Below, one piece after another: positions 24,694 to 36,382 of a DNA stretch of 64,000 nt (position 1 is the first letter of the stretch; the number at the start of each line of letters is the position of its first letter). The position numbers were made by a program, and so were the translations under genes. A model generated the notes under the pieces. That model was not told the origin of the DNA, did not search any database, and was given only the letters and a program-made list of their open reading frames with translations. Origin of the DNA: Acanthornis magna (lineage: Eukaryota > Chordata > Aves > Passeriformes > Acanthizidae); NCBI GenBank assembly GCA_036785705.1, contig JAWUZG010000036.1, positions 14,441,501 to 14,505,500 on the forward strand, in the 5' to 3' direction.

Positions 24694-25278
24694 TCAATTA
24701 AAAAACCCCACAACATTTCGTGGACCTTCAGCTGTGTATTTTTGCCGCTGTTGTTTCCTGCCCTGAATGTAAGACTGAGGGTGAGTGCCAGAGTATGGCC
24801 AGTGTGCCTGCTGCATGCCCTGGGTTTGCACTGCAGCCACATTAGCAGCCACATCTCCACAGGCCTTGTGCACTTCTTGCAGCTCCATCAGCCCTTCAAA
24901 GTCAACCTCAGTGATCCTGCAACCTTTCATCGCTGTACAATCAAAGGCTAAAGGTTTTATTGGCAGTTCTGGGGATCTGAAACTCCCTACCGTGAGCACA
25001 GCTTTCAAACCTGCCAAACCTACAGAATGGACTTGTCTGTCTTGTCCTTTCAAATGGTCCCCATGTCATGCCCGCCTCTTTGCATAAGTTAGTCTCTTAG
25101 TTTGCAGAAGATTGAGGATCAGTCCAAAATCTGCATCAGTCATAATCATGATGCACAACTTTGCTCTACCTCCTGCCTTTGCTTTTGAAGGGCCTTTTGC
25201 CCCAAGAAACGTTCTGGGGAGGTTTTCCATTGACTCCTTGGAAGATAAAGAGAAGCTTGTAAGGAGAGGCTTAGTTTT
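24694..25278 (-). pseudogene. Unidentified, possibly decayed coding frame
   Basis: One minus-strand frame is open from 25,278 down to the stop at 24,694-24,696 apart from a single TGA at 25,068-25,066. That gives 70 codons, the stop, then 123 codons. The product would be non-repetitive and of mixed composition (for example LILNLLQTKRLTYAKRR upstream and FEGLMELQEVHKACGDV downstream). I do not recognise the family. No splice or poly(A) evidence was found, and plus-strand frames of 100-113 codons overlap it, so chance is a real alternative. It could be a broken exon or a processed pseudogene. Confidence 0.22.
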
Positions 25279-25760
25279 TTACCTTTCCCATATTTTTCAT
25301 CTGCAGAAAGATTTGTCACAATCAATTTATGACTAATTACGTCTCTGTCATTCTGATTAGTGACTTAATATGATGGTAGTAGCTGCATTTGAGGCATAAT
25401 AAAACTGCATACCAGACATCTGGTATTCGGCTCCTATATCAATTTGTGTCCATGCCCTGTAGCTTTCTGCAACATTGAGATGGACATTTCATAGTGCCAA
25501 TCAAATGCTGTCCCAGCTCTACCCTTGAGTCCTTCTTGGAGGGACACTGACAATATCTTTACTTTGAACACTGGTCTTTAAATATACAGGCTCTGCAGAC
25601 ATAAAGGCTTTCCCTGTGTGTCAAATAAGGCCTTTCACAAACATTAGTGGTGTTGCAGTGGTTCAGAGCTCAATTTTCCCTTTAGTTTACTGTTAATTGT
25701 ATCTGTTATTTGCTGATGGAAATACCCTTTATGAAAGCTGTGCTAATGACATCCCATCAC
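25279..25760. other. Unique sequence, nothing recognised
   Basis: No supportable feature before the LTR that starts near 25,761. Confidence 0.5.
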
Positions 25761-26231
25761 TGTTTAGGAATGGTACTCCCCAATCCACTGCCTCCACCAA
25801 GACTCTCCCAAACCAGATGCCTCTGCCTTGCTTCCCCTTCCTCTCCCCTTCTCACTGAAGCAGGATGGAGTTGAGAACCGGAGGCCCAGAAGGTGAAGGT
25901 CATGGGTTGAAATAAGAGCAATTTACTAGAAACAAGAAGATAAGAAAATTAACAGTAACAGCAATAATGTTAGTAACAAAAGTATACAAAAGAGAGGGTG
26001 ATTTACATGCAAAAATGGTCGCCATGGACCCAGAGTGACAATGGACATGGGCAGCTGTCTTTTCCTCTTCCACCACTTTTGCTCAACAGCAAACCCTTCC
26101 CGCCCTCCTCAGATGCCTGGGAGTCCCTGACCTGCCATCCCTGGCAATGATACGCAATGACCTCCTAGCCACACCAGCTCAGCCATGCTACTGCAGAAAG
26201 GTAACTCTGTCCTGGCCAGAACCACAGCACA
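25761..26231 (-). mobile_element. Solitary ERVL-like LTR, second subfamily
   Basis: Begins TGTTTAGGAATGGTACTCCC, contains GGTCATGGGTTGAAATAAGA and 'GCAATTTACTAGAAACAAG' near 25,900, and ends 'CTGGCCAGAACCACAGCACA'. The plan is shared with the split LTR at 17,302-19,165. Compared with the LTRs at 12.8 and 28.6 kb, the shared piece is mainly the GGGTTGAGAT-like box, so it is a separate subfamily. The left end and the target-site duplication are uncertain. Confidence 0.75.
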
Positions 26232-28585
26232 TCCAAAGCATAGATATCACTACATTTTTTCCGTCTTTGTTGGGTGTAAATGGGTGTTATCTGTAGTTTA
26301 ATGATATGCATAGCTTAATCTATATCTTCTGCATGTTAATGTTGAAACACAAGAAATTATGCCCAAAATCTGGCATTTTTAGACAACAAAATCTTTTTTC
26401 CTTAGAAAATGGGTTAGTTCTCAAAAATCATGTAAACAATGTAGGGCAGTTTGTTGTTATTGCCTTAGTAAAAGTTATCTCTGCATCGAAAAGTCAAAAT
26501 GCAATATAGTTCCAGGAAATATATATTGATGCATTGCACAGCTTGTCTTTGCAATACTTATTTCTGGAAGTCTTATAAAGGCCTCTCTTTCTCAGTGAGG
26601 TGCCACATAGGAGAAACAAAGAGGAATACAACAAAAATTGTATTGAAAAAATAAATAAAAAAAAAAAATCTGAAATAATGTGGTAAAATACACTGAATAT
26701 TAAGGCCAAAAAAGAAAAAAATAAAACAAATATGAAAATAATATGAAAGGCTTTGAATGGTAGATGATCATGCATAATAATAAACTCTGACTCGGTCAAT
26801 ACTTAAGAAAATTTGGGCAGATTTTCTTCTCTAGGTCTCTGGGTAGCTGACAGCATATGATTTAAACAGAGATGGATTATTAAATTCTCACTCCACTGCC
26901 ACACTTTCTGACATGTGTTCCCTTACTCTCTAATCCATTAATGCATTCCTTTTAGGCAATCTGCTTATCTTAATATCCTTTCTGTGGTGGTCTCTTATGT
27001 AAACTTAGAACTCTTTTCTTCTCAGATTCCATATATATTCCACAAAATATTTGCATTTCTAGCTATAAAAGTTCTAAGTTTTCTCAGGTTTCCTTTGAAA
27101 TTAAAAAAACTTAACATAGCGTCAGCGTTTCCATTTAATTTAAAATAAAATAATCATTGTTCACAGCTCTTTTTTTCTAACCCTTACCAGGAAAGTAAAA
27201 ACATGGTTACATTTACCTCTCTAAGTAATATATCCATGTCAAAAATCCAGTCCCACAGGGAAAGTGTGGAAAAAGTCCTATCAGTTGTCAGCTCTTCCAA
27301 AATATCCAAAGAGACAGTATGAGCTCTGCAGCTATCCATCAGCCATTCCAAAGCATTTAGATCTGTTCATGCCACCCCTGTTTTCTAGAGATAGTATATG
27401 ATCAATGTATAATATTATCCTTTTTCAATTTATTTCTCTCTCTCCTGAATGCTGCAGATATCTCAGCCTCTGTATTCTGTTCATAACACCGTTTCTTACT
27501 TACTAAAATCTCAGTTTGGTCCTTTCTGGTACTCACTTTCCTTATGTTATTGAACACATAGGTCTGTACTGAGTGTAAAGACATAAGAATTGACCATTTC
27601 AAGTCAGTGCACACATCCTTTTAGACCTATAGTGACTTGCTAATAGGCTGACTCAAGAAACAGGGCACACATTGATTCTCTCCTGCCACACATTACAGCA
27701 GAAGCCATAGGAACTTCCTCACCCAAATGTTACATGAGGATCACTGTCCACAACTTCCAACAATACAGACCTGTCCCACTACCTGTCACTCAGTCTGAGA
27801 CCCGGGGACTTAGGCCACTGGCTGTAGTACTATAAACACATCTTATAGTGCTGCAATCTGTCTGAAGCCAATGTAGTTTATTTACTTCTGTGTACGAATG
27901 TCTGTGTCCTTTATCATCACTTATTCCTTTTCCTGATTTTAGGATCGCAAAAAGTGCAAGTTACTTGCAATACTTAAGCTCCTTTCTGAGAGCCCTTCTC
28001 TTCTTTAGTGTGAAGCTTATAAGCAATAGGTTACACATAAGATTAGGCATACCAGTAATTTCAAATTCGGTAAGAATTATAGGGATTAATATCATCTCAT
28101 CTCAAAAGTCCATATTTTATTCCTGTGGTGAGTTGACCCCAGACAGTTACTGCACCTAACAGTCAACTAAATCCAACAGGGCAGAGGCAGAAATTCAGAA
28201 GGGTAAAAGTGAGAAAACTTGTGACTCAGGATAAACTTACTTTAGTAAGTGAAGGGAAGAAAAAGAAATATGCTGGATTGTGACATCTATGTGAGTTCTA
28301 CCCCATCCCAATGCAGTTCCAAAATATGATTTCTTGTGTTTCAATGGTATTCTTTCCTCACCAATGCCTGTAATGCCTGTCTGGTGTTCTTAAATCCCTG
28401 AAGTCTCTAAGCTGCTGTATTTTGTAGCTTTTTTTTTTTTTTCTTCATGCCCTCATTCTTTCTGTGGACTGAAATTAAATGCAAAAAAAAAAAAAATTAG
28501 AGTCTCTCCTTCAAGCATTATGGTTGTTTTCAGCTTTAAAATTAGTTTTCTCTGTTAGAAAATCTAACAACATTTTGTATCCAAG
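26232..28585. other. Unique AT-rich interval
   Basis: No gene or mobile element seen. It contains short A runs (about 26,650) and a T run at about 28,430 that are simple repeats. Confidence 0.5.
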
Positions 28586-29171
28586 TGTCATGGTTTAACC
28601 CCAGCTACCAAGCCCCAAGCAACTGCTGTCTCATTCTCACATCAGGGAGAATAGAAGGGTAAAAGCTGGAAAAAGGCTGGTAAAAGCTGGGTTGAGATTC
28701 ATAGTTTCATAGGGAAATCAAAAGCCCTGCACACAAGTGAAACAAAACCAAGGAATGGACCCACAGCTTCCCATGGGCAGGCAGTGTTCAGCATCTCCCG
28801 GAGAGCAGGGCCCCAACACGTGTAATGGTGAGTTGGGAAGACAAACACCCAAGACACTCAAATGTCCCCCCCTTTCTCCTTCTTCCCCCACTTTAAACAC
28901 TGAGCATGATGTCACATGCTCTGGAATATCCCTTTGGTCAGTTGGGGTCACTGTCCTGGCTGTGTCTCCTCCCAACCTCCCAGGCACTCCATCTCCCCTG
29001 CTAGTGTGGCAGTATGAAAAGCAGAAAAGGCCTTGGCTCTGTGCAAACCCTGCTCAGCAATAACAAAAACATCTCCATATTATGAACTCTGCATTTAGCA
29101 CAAATTCAAAACACAGCCCCATACCAGCCACTGTGAAGAAAGTTAACTCTACCCCAGCCAAAACCTGCACA
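28586..29171 (-). mobile_element. Solitary ERVL-like LTR
   Basis: Runs from TGTCATGGTTTAACCCCAGC to CCCAGCCAAAACCTGCACA and is collinear with the LTR at 12,820-13,432: the GGTTGAGATTCA box, the CTTCCCATGGGCAGGCAG box, 'GAGCATGATGTCACATG', 'GGAATATCCCTTTGGTCAGT' and 'AGAAAAGGCCTTGGCTCTGT'. Flanks CCAAG (28,581-28,585) and CCCAG (29,172-29,176) match at four of five bases, consistent with a target-site duplication. No retroviral interior adjoins it. Confidence 0.92.
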
Positions 29172-31704
29172 CCCAGAAAGTACATAAATCCTTAAAGATG
29201 ATGAAAACACTTTTTCACTTTCTAAAAGTCTCACTAGTCCTTCCCATCCATAAAACAAATCTTACTGGAATTTTAAAAAAAAATTTCACTTAGTCTTACA
29301 GTTCAGGATACTGAAGAAAAAATGCTTTCACTAGAAAATAAAAAGCAGAGGGAAAATAGAAACAGACATTCTCCTATTCACTTAAAAAACCCAAATTATT
29401 TGGAAGGTCATAATTTTTGAAAGGTTTTGGAGAAGAAGAAATGAATAACTGTGTTTCCTCACCCACATTTAAATAACGTGGCAGCACAGGTGTACTGAAG
29501 AAACACTTATTTCTCAAACTAAATATTAAACTGATCAAAAATGCAATTAGTTCCATGTATATTGGATGATTCACATATATAAGACTGTACAGGACTGAAA
29601 TTGTAAGCTGGATGTCATTTCATTTCCTAAGGCACTATTACTTCCTTGACTTAACTCTTGGAACTGCTGGCAAAGGGTAAGGGACATGATGGTTTATCAA
29701 AAACTGTGTTGGACTACCAAGGGTGTTCTTGCAGCTGCCCAGGTCTCTGAGCTGTACATTCACACATGTCACAGATGCTGAAGCTCTGCCCTTGCTGTGG
29801 CAGGAATGATCACAGAGGTGGCTCAGGGAATACTGGTCCCAGCTGGCTGTGTGACCTATGAATGTCACTCATTCAGCTCTTCTTTTCTTGGCTTGTGCAG
29901 AATAAACCATGGTCATTGTGACCAAGAATCCCTGGCCACAGCCAGGGTCTTACTCTACTGCTGCACCATATGCTTTTTCAGCAAAAAACATGAAAGTTAA
30001 TCTGAGGCACTTTACACCAATACCTAAGTACCGAACTCCCTGCATTTGCTGTCAGGAGGAACAAGGCAACAATCTGTTTTTTCCAAAGCATTTTCTAGGT
30101 GCTGCAGAAATGTCAGTTTTCCATCCAGACAGTCAGCTACCCAAGTGTAAACTCACCCACCAAGAGTTTTCCTCTTTCCATAAAGAGCTTCTAGTATTTT
30201 TGTACTCTATTCATACTCAATAGTAACGGTTCTGGACAATATGCTAATCCTTAGAATTGGGATATCCTAGTTATCTGAAGGGAAGATCGTGTCTCTTTCG
30301 TATGTCAACAACCTTCCATAGCAGTTTGAGTGTGACAGTAAACAGTTTTTGTGATTATTTCAAAATTCTACACCTTATGCTATTCACAGTCATTTTAGCA
30401 GTTTTCAGTGTTGCCTTTATTCTCAGTGGTTCTTGTTTTATGACATAGGGAGCAAGTCCCTTGCAGTCCCCAAAGGAGAATCTAACACATGGTTTGCTCT
30501 TTCTACAGTGCTGCCTGTCTGCAAGGCTGCAGAGCATGTGCTTCACCTGCTAGCTAGAACTACCATCCAATTTAACAATGTTTGCAAACAGGAGAAAAGC
30601 ATCAGCTTCATTGTTGGCCAGAACATCTCTGAGGAAAAGCAGAATATCTGACACATAGAACTTTACATGAATTGCCTTGTCCCATGCGGCTGGAAATTCT
30701 GAAGGAACTGCCTCAGCCCTGCTGGAGGTATAAATTTAGTCAGGCTTTTTTCTGTCAGAAGATATTGTAATAGGCTCCTTCCCATTCTTGCCATGCAGCC
30801 AGCGAGCAGAATGCTTTCAGTAAAGGTGCACCCCTTCAAAAGGCCAAATGAATCCTAGGGCACCAAGAATGGCATCCACATTGGAAAGAGTGAATAAAAA
30901 CATAAGACAGGTAAATGCAAAAAGAGGTGGAGTGTCTGCACAGAGCAGTACATGGCAGGTGGAAGTAAATGGGACAGAGTGAAAAGGAGAAACTTGCAGA
31001 ATCAGGAGGAAAGAAAAAGAAAGTAATATTATTAATAATCTAGTTCATTAAAAATAAAAAGAAAGGAAGGGGCAGACTGCTGACTGATGTAGAGTACTGC
31101 CTCTTTATACTTCTGAACACTTTTATCTCCTAAGATGCTGTTTAGATGAGCAGTAGATGCAGTCTGTACTAGCAACAGCAAGGCTGAGCTGTTTATGTCC
31201 TAGAATGTGCTTTGTGGATTTACACGAGCTATTTCCCCTAAAACAAAGAACCCAGTCCCAGACTTCCCAAATTTCAGGGTCTAACTTAGGAGCCAAGATA
31301 CAGAAGGTCATATAGAAGGATAGGCCACCTGGTTTGCAGAGTCGGGTGCCCAATATTTCCAGGTTAACCATACACACTCAGTATCTCTTATAAGGAATTG
31401 TATTCATCCCAAATCAGAAAGAAAATATGTTTAAAAATAGTTTCTAATAGGACCTGAAACGTTTTATACCTAGATTTTTTTTTTTTCTTTTCCATCAGGG
31501 CAGGTATAACCTCAGGTTGTATGTTGGATACTAGATGTCTTCTTGCTGTCCACACTAATTGGCACTTTTGGCACCAGTCTTAATATGAAGTCCAAATGAT
31601 AGGTAGCTATGAATCCTGATGCATACTTACAACTATGCATCAAAAGGCAGACTAGATAATCCCAGCAGGAAAAAATCTGCTTCCTTTGCCTATGAAATTG
31701 ACAA
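29172..31704. other. Unique interval, nothing recognised
   Basis: No gene with a recognisable domain. The longest frames (104 codons plus at 29,909-30,223) show no motif. No mobile element seen. Confidence 0.5.
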
Positions 31705-31903
31705 GAAACTGTCCCTGAGCCAGCAGTGTGTCCTTGTAGCCAAGTGTGCAAATGACATCCTACAGGGCATTAGGAAGAGCATAGCCAGAAGGTGAAGTGA
31801 GGTGATCCTGCCCCTCTACTCAACCCTAGTGAGGCCTCACACGGGGTGCTGTGTCCAGTTCTGAGTTCCTCATGACAAGCAAGACAAGAAGCTCCTGCAA
31901 CGG
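31705..31903 (+). mobile_element. CR1 LINE, left part of a split copy
   Basis: From about 31,715 the plus strand follows the CR1 body: CAGCAGTGTGTCCTTGTAGCC, 'GGTGATCCTGCCCCTCTACT', 'GTGAGGCCTCACACGG' and 'TGTCCAGTTCTG'. It breaks off at GCTCCTGCAACGG, where the insertion at 31,904 starts. Confidence 0.88.
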
Positions 31904-32150
31904 TGTTAGGATCCACTTATTAAGTTGCCTATGCCCAAAATGAGGTACAAACGAGACCATGTGTCAAAGTCAATAGTATGGATTTTGTTTAACAGCAAAT
32001 GTTACTTTTAAACAAACCTCCATTTAGGCTTGGAATTAACTCCTTCCAGTTTGCAATCTGTGCTTACCTTATGGGAATTTTGTCTTTGACAGTGTTTTGA
32101 GACGGTTCATTGTGCTAAGTACTTACAAGACCATCCCACAGAGGACTGTG
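31904..32150. mobile_element. Insertion in CR1, likely LTR fragment
   Basis: About 247 bp beginning TGTTAGGATCCACTTATTAA interrupt the CR1, which should pass directly from the 'CTCCTG' block to the 'GGAGCATCTC' block. The opening TGTTAGGATCC is of the kind that starts an LTR, but the right end is not defined to the base and no target-site duplication is clear. Orientation is not decided. Confidence 0.45.
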
Positions 32151-32555
32151 GACAGTCAGGACATTGAAGCATCTCTCTTAAGAGGAAAGGCTAAGAGAGC
32201 TGGGGCTCTCTTCAGCCTTGAGAAGAGACTGAGAGGGACCTCATCAGCGTACACAAGTGTCTGAAGGGAGGGTATCCAGAGGACAGACCAGACTCTTTCC
32301 AGTTTGACCATGGGCAAAAACAGAAACACAGGGAGTTCCATCTGAACATGAGGAATAATTTTTTCGTGAGAGTGACAGAGCACTGGAACAGGTTGCCCAG
32401 ACAGATTGCGTATTTTTCTTCCCTGGAGATACTCAAAAGCTGGTTAGACACGTTCCTAAGTCCTGTGGTGTAGGGGACCCCACTTGAGCAGGGAGGCTAG
32501 ACTAGATTCACCTCCAGTGGTCCCTTCTAAACTTATTCATTTCATGATTCTCTGC
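32151..32555 (+). mobile_element. CR1 LINE, right part of a split copy
   Basis: Resumes with GACATTGAAGCATCTCTC and passes through 'GGCTAAGAGAGCTGGGGCTC', 'TTCAGCCTTGAGAAGAGACT', 'GAACAGGTTGCCCAGA' and ends near CTTCTAAACTTATTCATTTC. It is the 3' end of the CR1 whose left part is 31,705-31,903. Confidence 0.92.
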
Positions 32556-33117
32556 TAAAAAGGATTTCAGCTACCTGATTTCACAGTGTGCTCCTTTTAT
32601 ATACATTAAATTCAACTGAAAAAAAAAGGAGGAAGGGAAGGAAAAATTCTCTTTTCTGTCCTCCTCTAGGAGTCTCTGGCAGATCTAGCATTTACATGCA
32701 AAAAAGGTAATCAAATTTTCACCCTAGGAACTGAAGTTCATCAAAAGTATTATCTGTATCTTTATTAGCTGTCTCCTAACTCTCATTTGCATGAATATTG
32801 TTAGTGATTTTTTTCAATATGTAGCCATATTATAAAAATAATTCTTTCACTTTTATTTGAAACTTCTTTGTATATTTGATTAGGAAAGATTTTTAAAAGG
32901 TATTGGTAAGGACAAAAAATCTGAACTTTCAAAAATTGATTTTTTAACAGCTTTTCCAATATCCTAAGTTGACTGATAAGTGGCTTAAGTATAATCTCTT
33001 ACTAGTTCAAAGTTTTTGTAACATGCATTTTAAATGCTTTCTTTTGAGGCAACATTTTTATACATTTATTTTAAAAATGCTGTTTTCCAGCCTAAATCAA
33101 AAAACTGTGTGTCTCAG
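32556..33117. other. Unique sequence, nothing recognised
   Basis: AT-rich DNA with no frame or element recognised. Confidence 0.5.
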
Positions 33118-34385
33118 TGTAAAGGTTTGACCCTGGATAAATGCCAGGCACCTACAATGTCTGCTCTTTATCCTCTGTCCTGCCACAGCTATGTGGAGGA
33201 GAGAAAAAAAGTCTAACACAAACACACCCGAGTCATGAGCTGAGGTAAACCACTGGTGGGAGAACACATAGACACAGGCAGAAAACAGCTGGTAAATTTA
33301 AAGTTGCAAAGTGATTTATTAGCCTAACAGAGTTGGAGGATAAATCAGAGGTAAAAATAAGCTCTTAAGACATCATTTCTTCACTCACCCCCCTTCCATG
33401 TTAAAGCACCATTTCTCAGCTCACCAACCTCCCTCCTTCCAACCAACAGCAGCGGGGCAGGGGAAGGGTATGGTGTTTTTTCTTAGTCTGTCACCACAAT
33501 TCTTCTGCTACAAACACTGTTTCTCTACTCACCCCTCTCCCTATGAAGACATAATTTCTCAGCTCACCCCCTCCCTCCTTCCTTCCAACAAACAGCTCTG
33601 GGGTGGGGGCAGGGTATGAGGGTTTTCTTTGGTCAGGGTCAGTCCATCAGGGAGAAGAGTCCTGTACTTAGCCGTGGGGTTCCTCCCATGAGAGACAGTC
33701 CTCTGTGAAATTCTTTGGCATGGGTCCAATCTCATGAGCAGCAAACCCGCCCCAATCTGCTGCAGCACGAGTTCTTGTCCATAGGGTGCAGACTTCCGAG
33801 CCGAGGCCAGGCTGTTTCCATCCCAGGAGCAAGGCCTTTCTCTCTCTTGCAAGGCCTTTGCAACTCTCAGTCTCTGGGACTCCCACTGGATCACAGCTTC
33901 CTGCAGGCATCCCCCTGCTCCTCTGGTGTGGGACCTCCCCACAGGCTGTGGGTGGTTCTCTGCCTCCCCCTGGACTCCATGGGCTGCAGGGGGACCACCT
34001 GCTCCCCCCATGGTCCTCACCACAGCCGGCAGAGGGTTTTCAGCTCCAGTGCCTGGAGCACATCTTCCCCCACCTTCTCCACTGACCTTGGTGTCTCCAT
34101 GTTTTTTTCCCTCACGTATTTTTATCTCCTCCTCCTCCTCTGGCTAAAAAGAAGTGCGTGCTCACATTGTTTTCATTTCTTCTTAAAAAGTTTTTTCACA
34201 GAGGCATAACTAACGTCTCTAATTGGCCCAGGCTTGGCCAGCAGCATGTCTATCATCTTCAGAGCCATCAGAGATTGGCTCTGCTGGTGAAAAACTTCCA
34301 GAATCTTTACTCAGGACATGCAGGAGCCATGTTTGTACCCCACCCATACTCACTTGCAAATCCTGGGCCCAGAAAAACCACCACA
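33118..34385 (-). mobile_element. Solitary LTR (four-copy family), two-unit copy
   Basis: The plus strand reads TGTAAAGGTTTGACCCTGG to AAAAACCACCACA, so the LTR proper begins near 34,385 and ends near 33,118. CTCAG (33,113-33,117) and CTCAA (34,386-34,390) flank it, four of five bases matching. The AATAAA signal is at 33,320-33,315. Two of the internal repeat units are present, at about 33,490 and 33,644. The 27-codon leader frame (34,100 down to 34,017) is intact, and a 154-codon minus-strand frame at 33,559-34,023 is open. No internal retroviral genes adjoin the LTR. Confidence 0.92.
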
Positions 34386-34800
34386 CTCAACTTTTCTCAG
34401 AGCACTTACTGGTTATGAAAGTTGAACTACCACTTTTCATAACTACTCTATTGACATATTAAATATAACTCAACTAAACTCAAATACACATTTCCATTTT
34501 GATGTCTCATGGACACATTTTAACCCTTCATTTAACGTATTTGCTTTCTTGTGTCCTGCCATACCCTGTCACTTTTTTTTCTATTTCTTTTTTGACTATT
34601 CCATCTGGCCAAATTTTATATTGTTGTAACTTAGAATAGTCTTCTATGCAGTCAATTACCTTAGTTCTGTCTGTGTTTCCTGCTCAACATCTCAGACACA
34701 CTGACAGAACGGGGAGAACTCTTCTAGCTTGCAATAATTTTCTATGGTTTGTTTCCCAGATGCCAGATGCTAGTGGATATATGACTCCATCAAAATAAGG
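34386..34800. other. Unique sequence, nothing recognised
   Basis: No gene, RNA or element seen between the two LTRs. Confidence 0.5.
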
Positions 34801-35457
34801 TGTCTTAGATTACATGGAAGGGGTAACCAAAAGTATGTATTCTATTACCATCTCCATAAGCTGTTAAGAACAGGTGGGGCAGTGTTCTTTATGTTCAGCA
34901 TGACTCAGCCCTGATAACACCATGGGGGGGCTATCTCTGCTAATGGGCCATCAAGGGCTCCGGGAGTGACTCATAAGATTACATCAGCCCATTGTGAGAT
35001 ACCCCACCCAGAGGGGAGGAACTGAACGTTCCTACCTGCATATGAGCTGAGACCCTGGAACACTGGGCTACCTTTCCACTGGATTCCCAGTGGAGAAGAG
35101 CTCAAGAGCCACCACTGGACCTCCAAAGACCAATGAGATCTTTCCACAAGATCACCACTTCAACAAGACCACATCCATCACTCCAGCGGGACTGCAGCGA
35201 CCATTTTAACTGGACTGCTAGCACCACCCCAACAGGGTGGCAGGTTGTATTGTGATTCTGTCTATTTAAGCCATTGTTTCTGTATTATTGCCTTGCTCTA
35301 AGTATTAGTGAAGAACTGTTATTCTTTTTCCCATATCTTTGCCCGAAAGCCCTTGATTCCAAAGTTATAATAATTTGGAAGGAAGGGGGGTCACATTATC
35401 CATTCTAAGGGAGGTTCCCACCTTCTTTAGCAGACACTTGTCTCTCAAACCAAGAAA
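34801..35457 (+). mobile_element. Solitary ERVL-like LTR, third family
   Basis: Runs from TGTCTTAGATTACATGG to CTCTCAAACCAAGAAAA, where the expected terminal ACA appears mutated. Its TGTCTTnG/CCAAGA ends are inverted repeats. Internal blocks I recognise from bird LTRs are 'GCTGTTAAGAACAGGTGGGG', 'GGGAGTGACTCATAAGATTA', 'CACCACTTCAACAAGACCAC' and 'GGAAGGAAGGGGGGTCACAT'. No interior sequence and no clear target-site duplication are present. Confidence 0.88.
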
Positions 35458-35799
35458 AATGCAAGTTACAACACTAAGGCAAGGATAAGTATTGTATTCC
35501 TTAAAATTATTCTCTGTCTTCAGAATATGAATACCTGAGGTGCAAATGAAACTAATGGCCTTAGATTAAATTTCTCTGGCCAATACAGGTAGTAACATTT
35601 GAGCTACTGGTCTAGAAAATTGCCACATTTTTTACCTTAGAGTAGATGGTACTTCAAAATGCAATAAATTATACTCAAAAATACCCATTTTTCTCCTCCA
35701 GGTGATGGGGACAAATAGCTGTATTACATAGGTTCAGTTTAATTACATCCTTAATGTCCAAAGGTGTTAAAATGCATAATGTTGCATAGGATACTCAGG
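35458..35799. other. Unique sequence, nothing recognised
   Basis: About 340 bp between the LTRs, AT-rich, no feature recognised. Confidence 0.5.
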
Positions 35800-36057
35800 G
35801 TATGAACTGGTGGAAGTTGGAGGATAGGGGTCGATCACTGCTGAGGGCCAGGCTGGGCACTGGTCAGCAGATGGGCAGACCTTATTGTACAGCATTTGTT
35901 TCTCTTGGGTTTTATTCTCCTCTCTCTCTCCTTTTCATTCCTATTATATTTATTGTGATTATTATTATATTTTCATTTATTTAACAGTTCTTTTCTCAAT
36001 CCACAAGTTTTAATTTTTATTTCAATTCCCTTCCATGCTGGGAGCCAAGAAGGACTA
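35800..36057 (+). mobile_element. ERVL-like LTR fragment, R-U5 half
   Basis: From GGATAGGGGTCGATCACTGC the plus strand follows the downstream half of the LTR family seen at 39,078-39,516 on the other strand: 'GGCTGGGCACTGGTCAGCAG', 'TTTGTTTCTCTTGGGTTTTA', the T-rich run with CATTCC and ATTATTATT, and 'CAGTTCTTTTCTCAATCC'. The upstream half is missing. Downstream the sequence turns into an apparent inverted terminal piece (36,058-36,086). Confidence 0.8.
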
Positions 36058-36086
36058 TAATGTTTTAACTCCAGCCAGCAACCTGT
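36058..36086 (-). repeat. Possible inverted LTR terminus
   Basis: AATGTTTTAACTCCAGCCAGC resembles the minus-strand start of the neighbouring ERVL LTRs (TGTCATGGTTTAACCCCAGC). It directly follows the U5 part of a plus-strand LTR of that family, in the reverse orientation. The match is short, so this may be chance. Confidence 0.35.
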
Positions 36087-36152
36087 CTTATTTCAAATAA
36101 GAACAAGATTTTAAAAAAAAAAATTAAATAGTATCAAACTACTAATAATGCT

Positions 36153-36382
36153 AATCATAGAATCACGTCATCATTTAGGCTGCAAAACCTGTATGATCTA
36201 GAGTCCAACCTTTGATCAAATACCATCCTGTCAGCTAGACAACAGTACTAAGTGTATGTTCAGTCATTTCTTGAACATCTGCAGGGATGAGCAGCCTATT
36301 TAAATGCTTGACAATGCCCTACATAAAGAAATTCTTCTTGATGTACATCTGGAATCTCCCATGGCATATCTTGAGGCCATGC
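36153..36382 (-). mobile_element. CR1 LINE, 3' end, left part of a split copy
   Basis: Begins AATCATAGAATCACGTCATC and runs through the complement of the CR1 3' end, to 'ATCTTGAGGCCATGC' at 36,382. The next CR1 block (TCCTCTTGTCTTGTCACTGG) is found at 37,249, beyond the inserted LTR. This is therefore the 3' end of the long CR1 at 37,245-39,077. Confidence 0.93.

Noticed and set aside
25660..25680. GGTTCAGAGCTC considered as a tRNA T-loop
   Set aside because: No matching D-arm, anticodon arm or acceptor stem is present around it.
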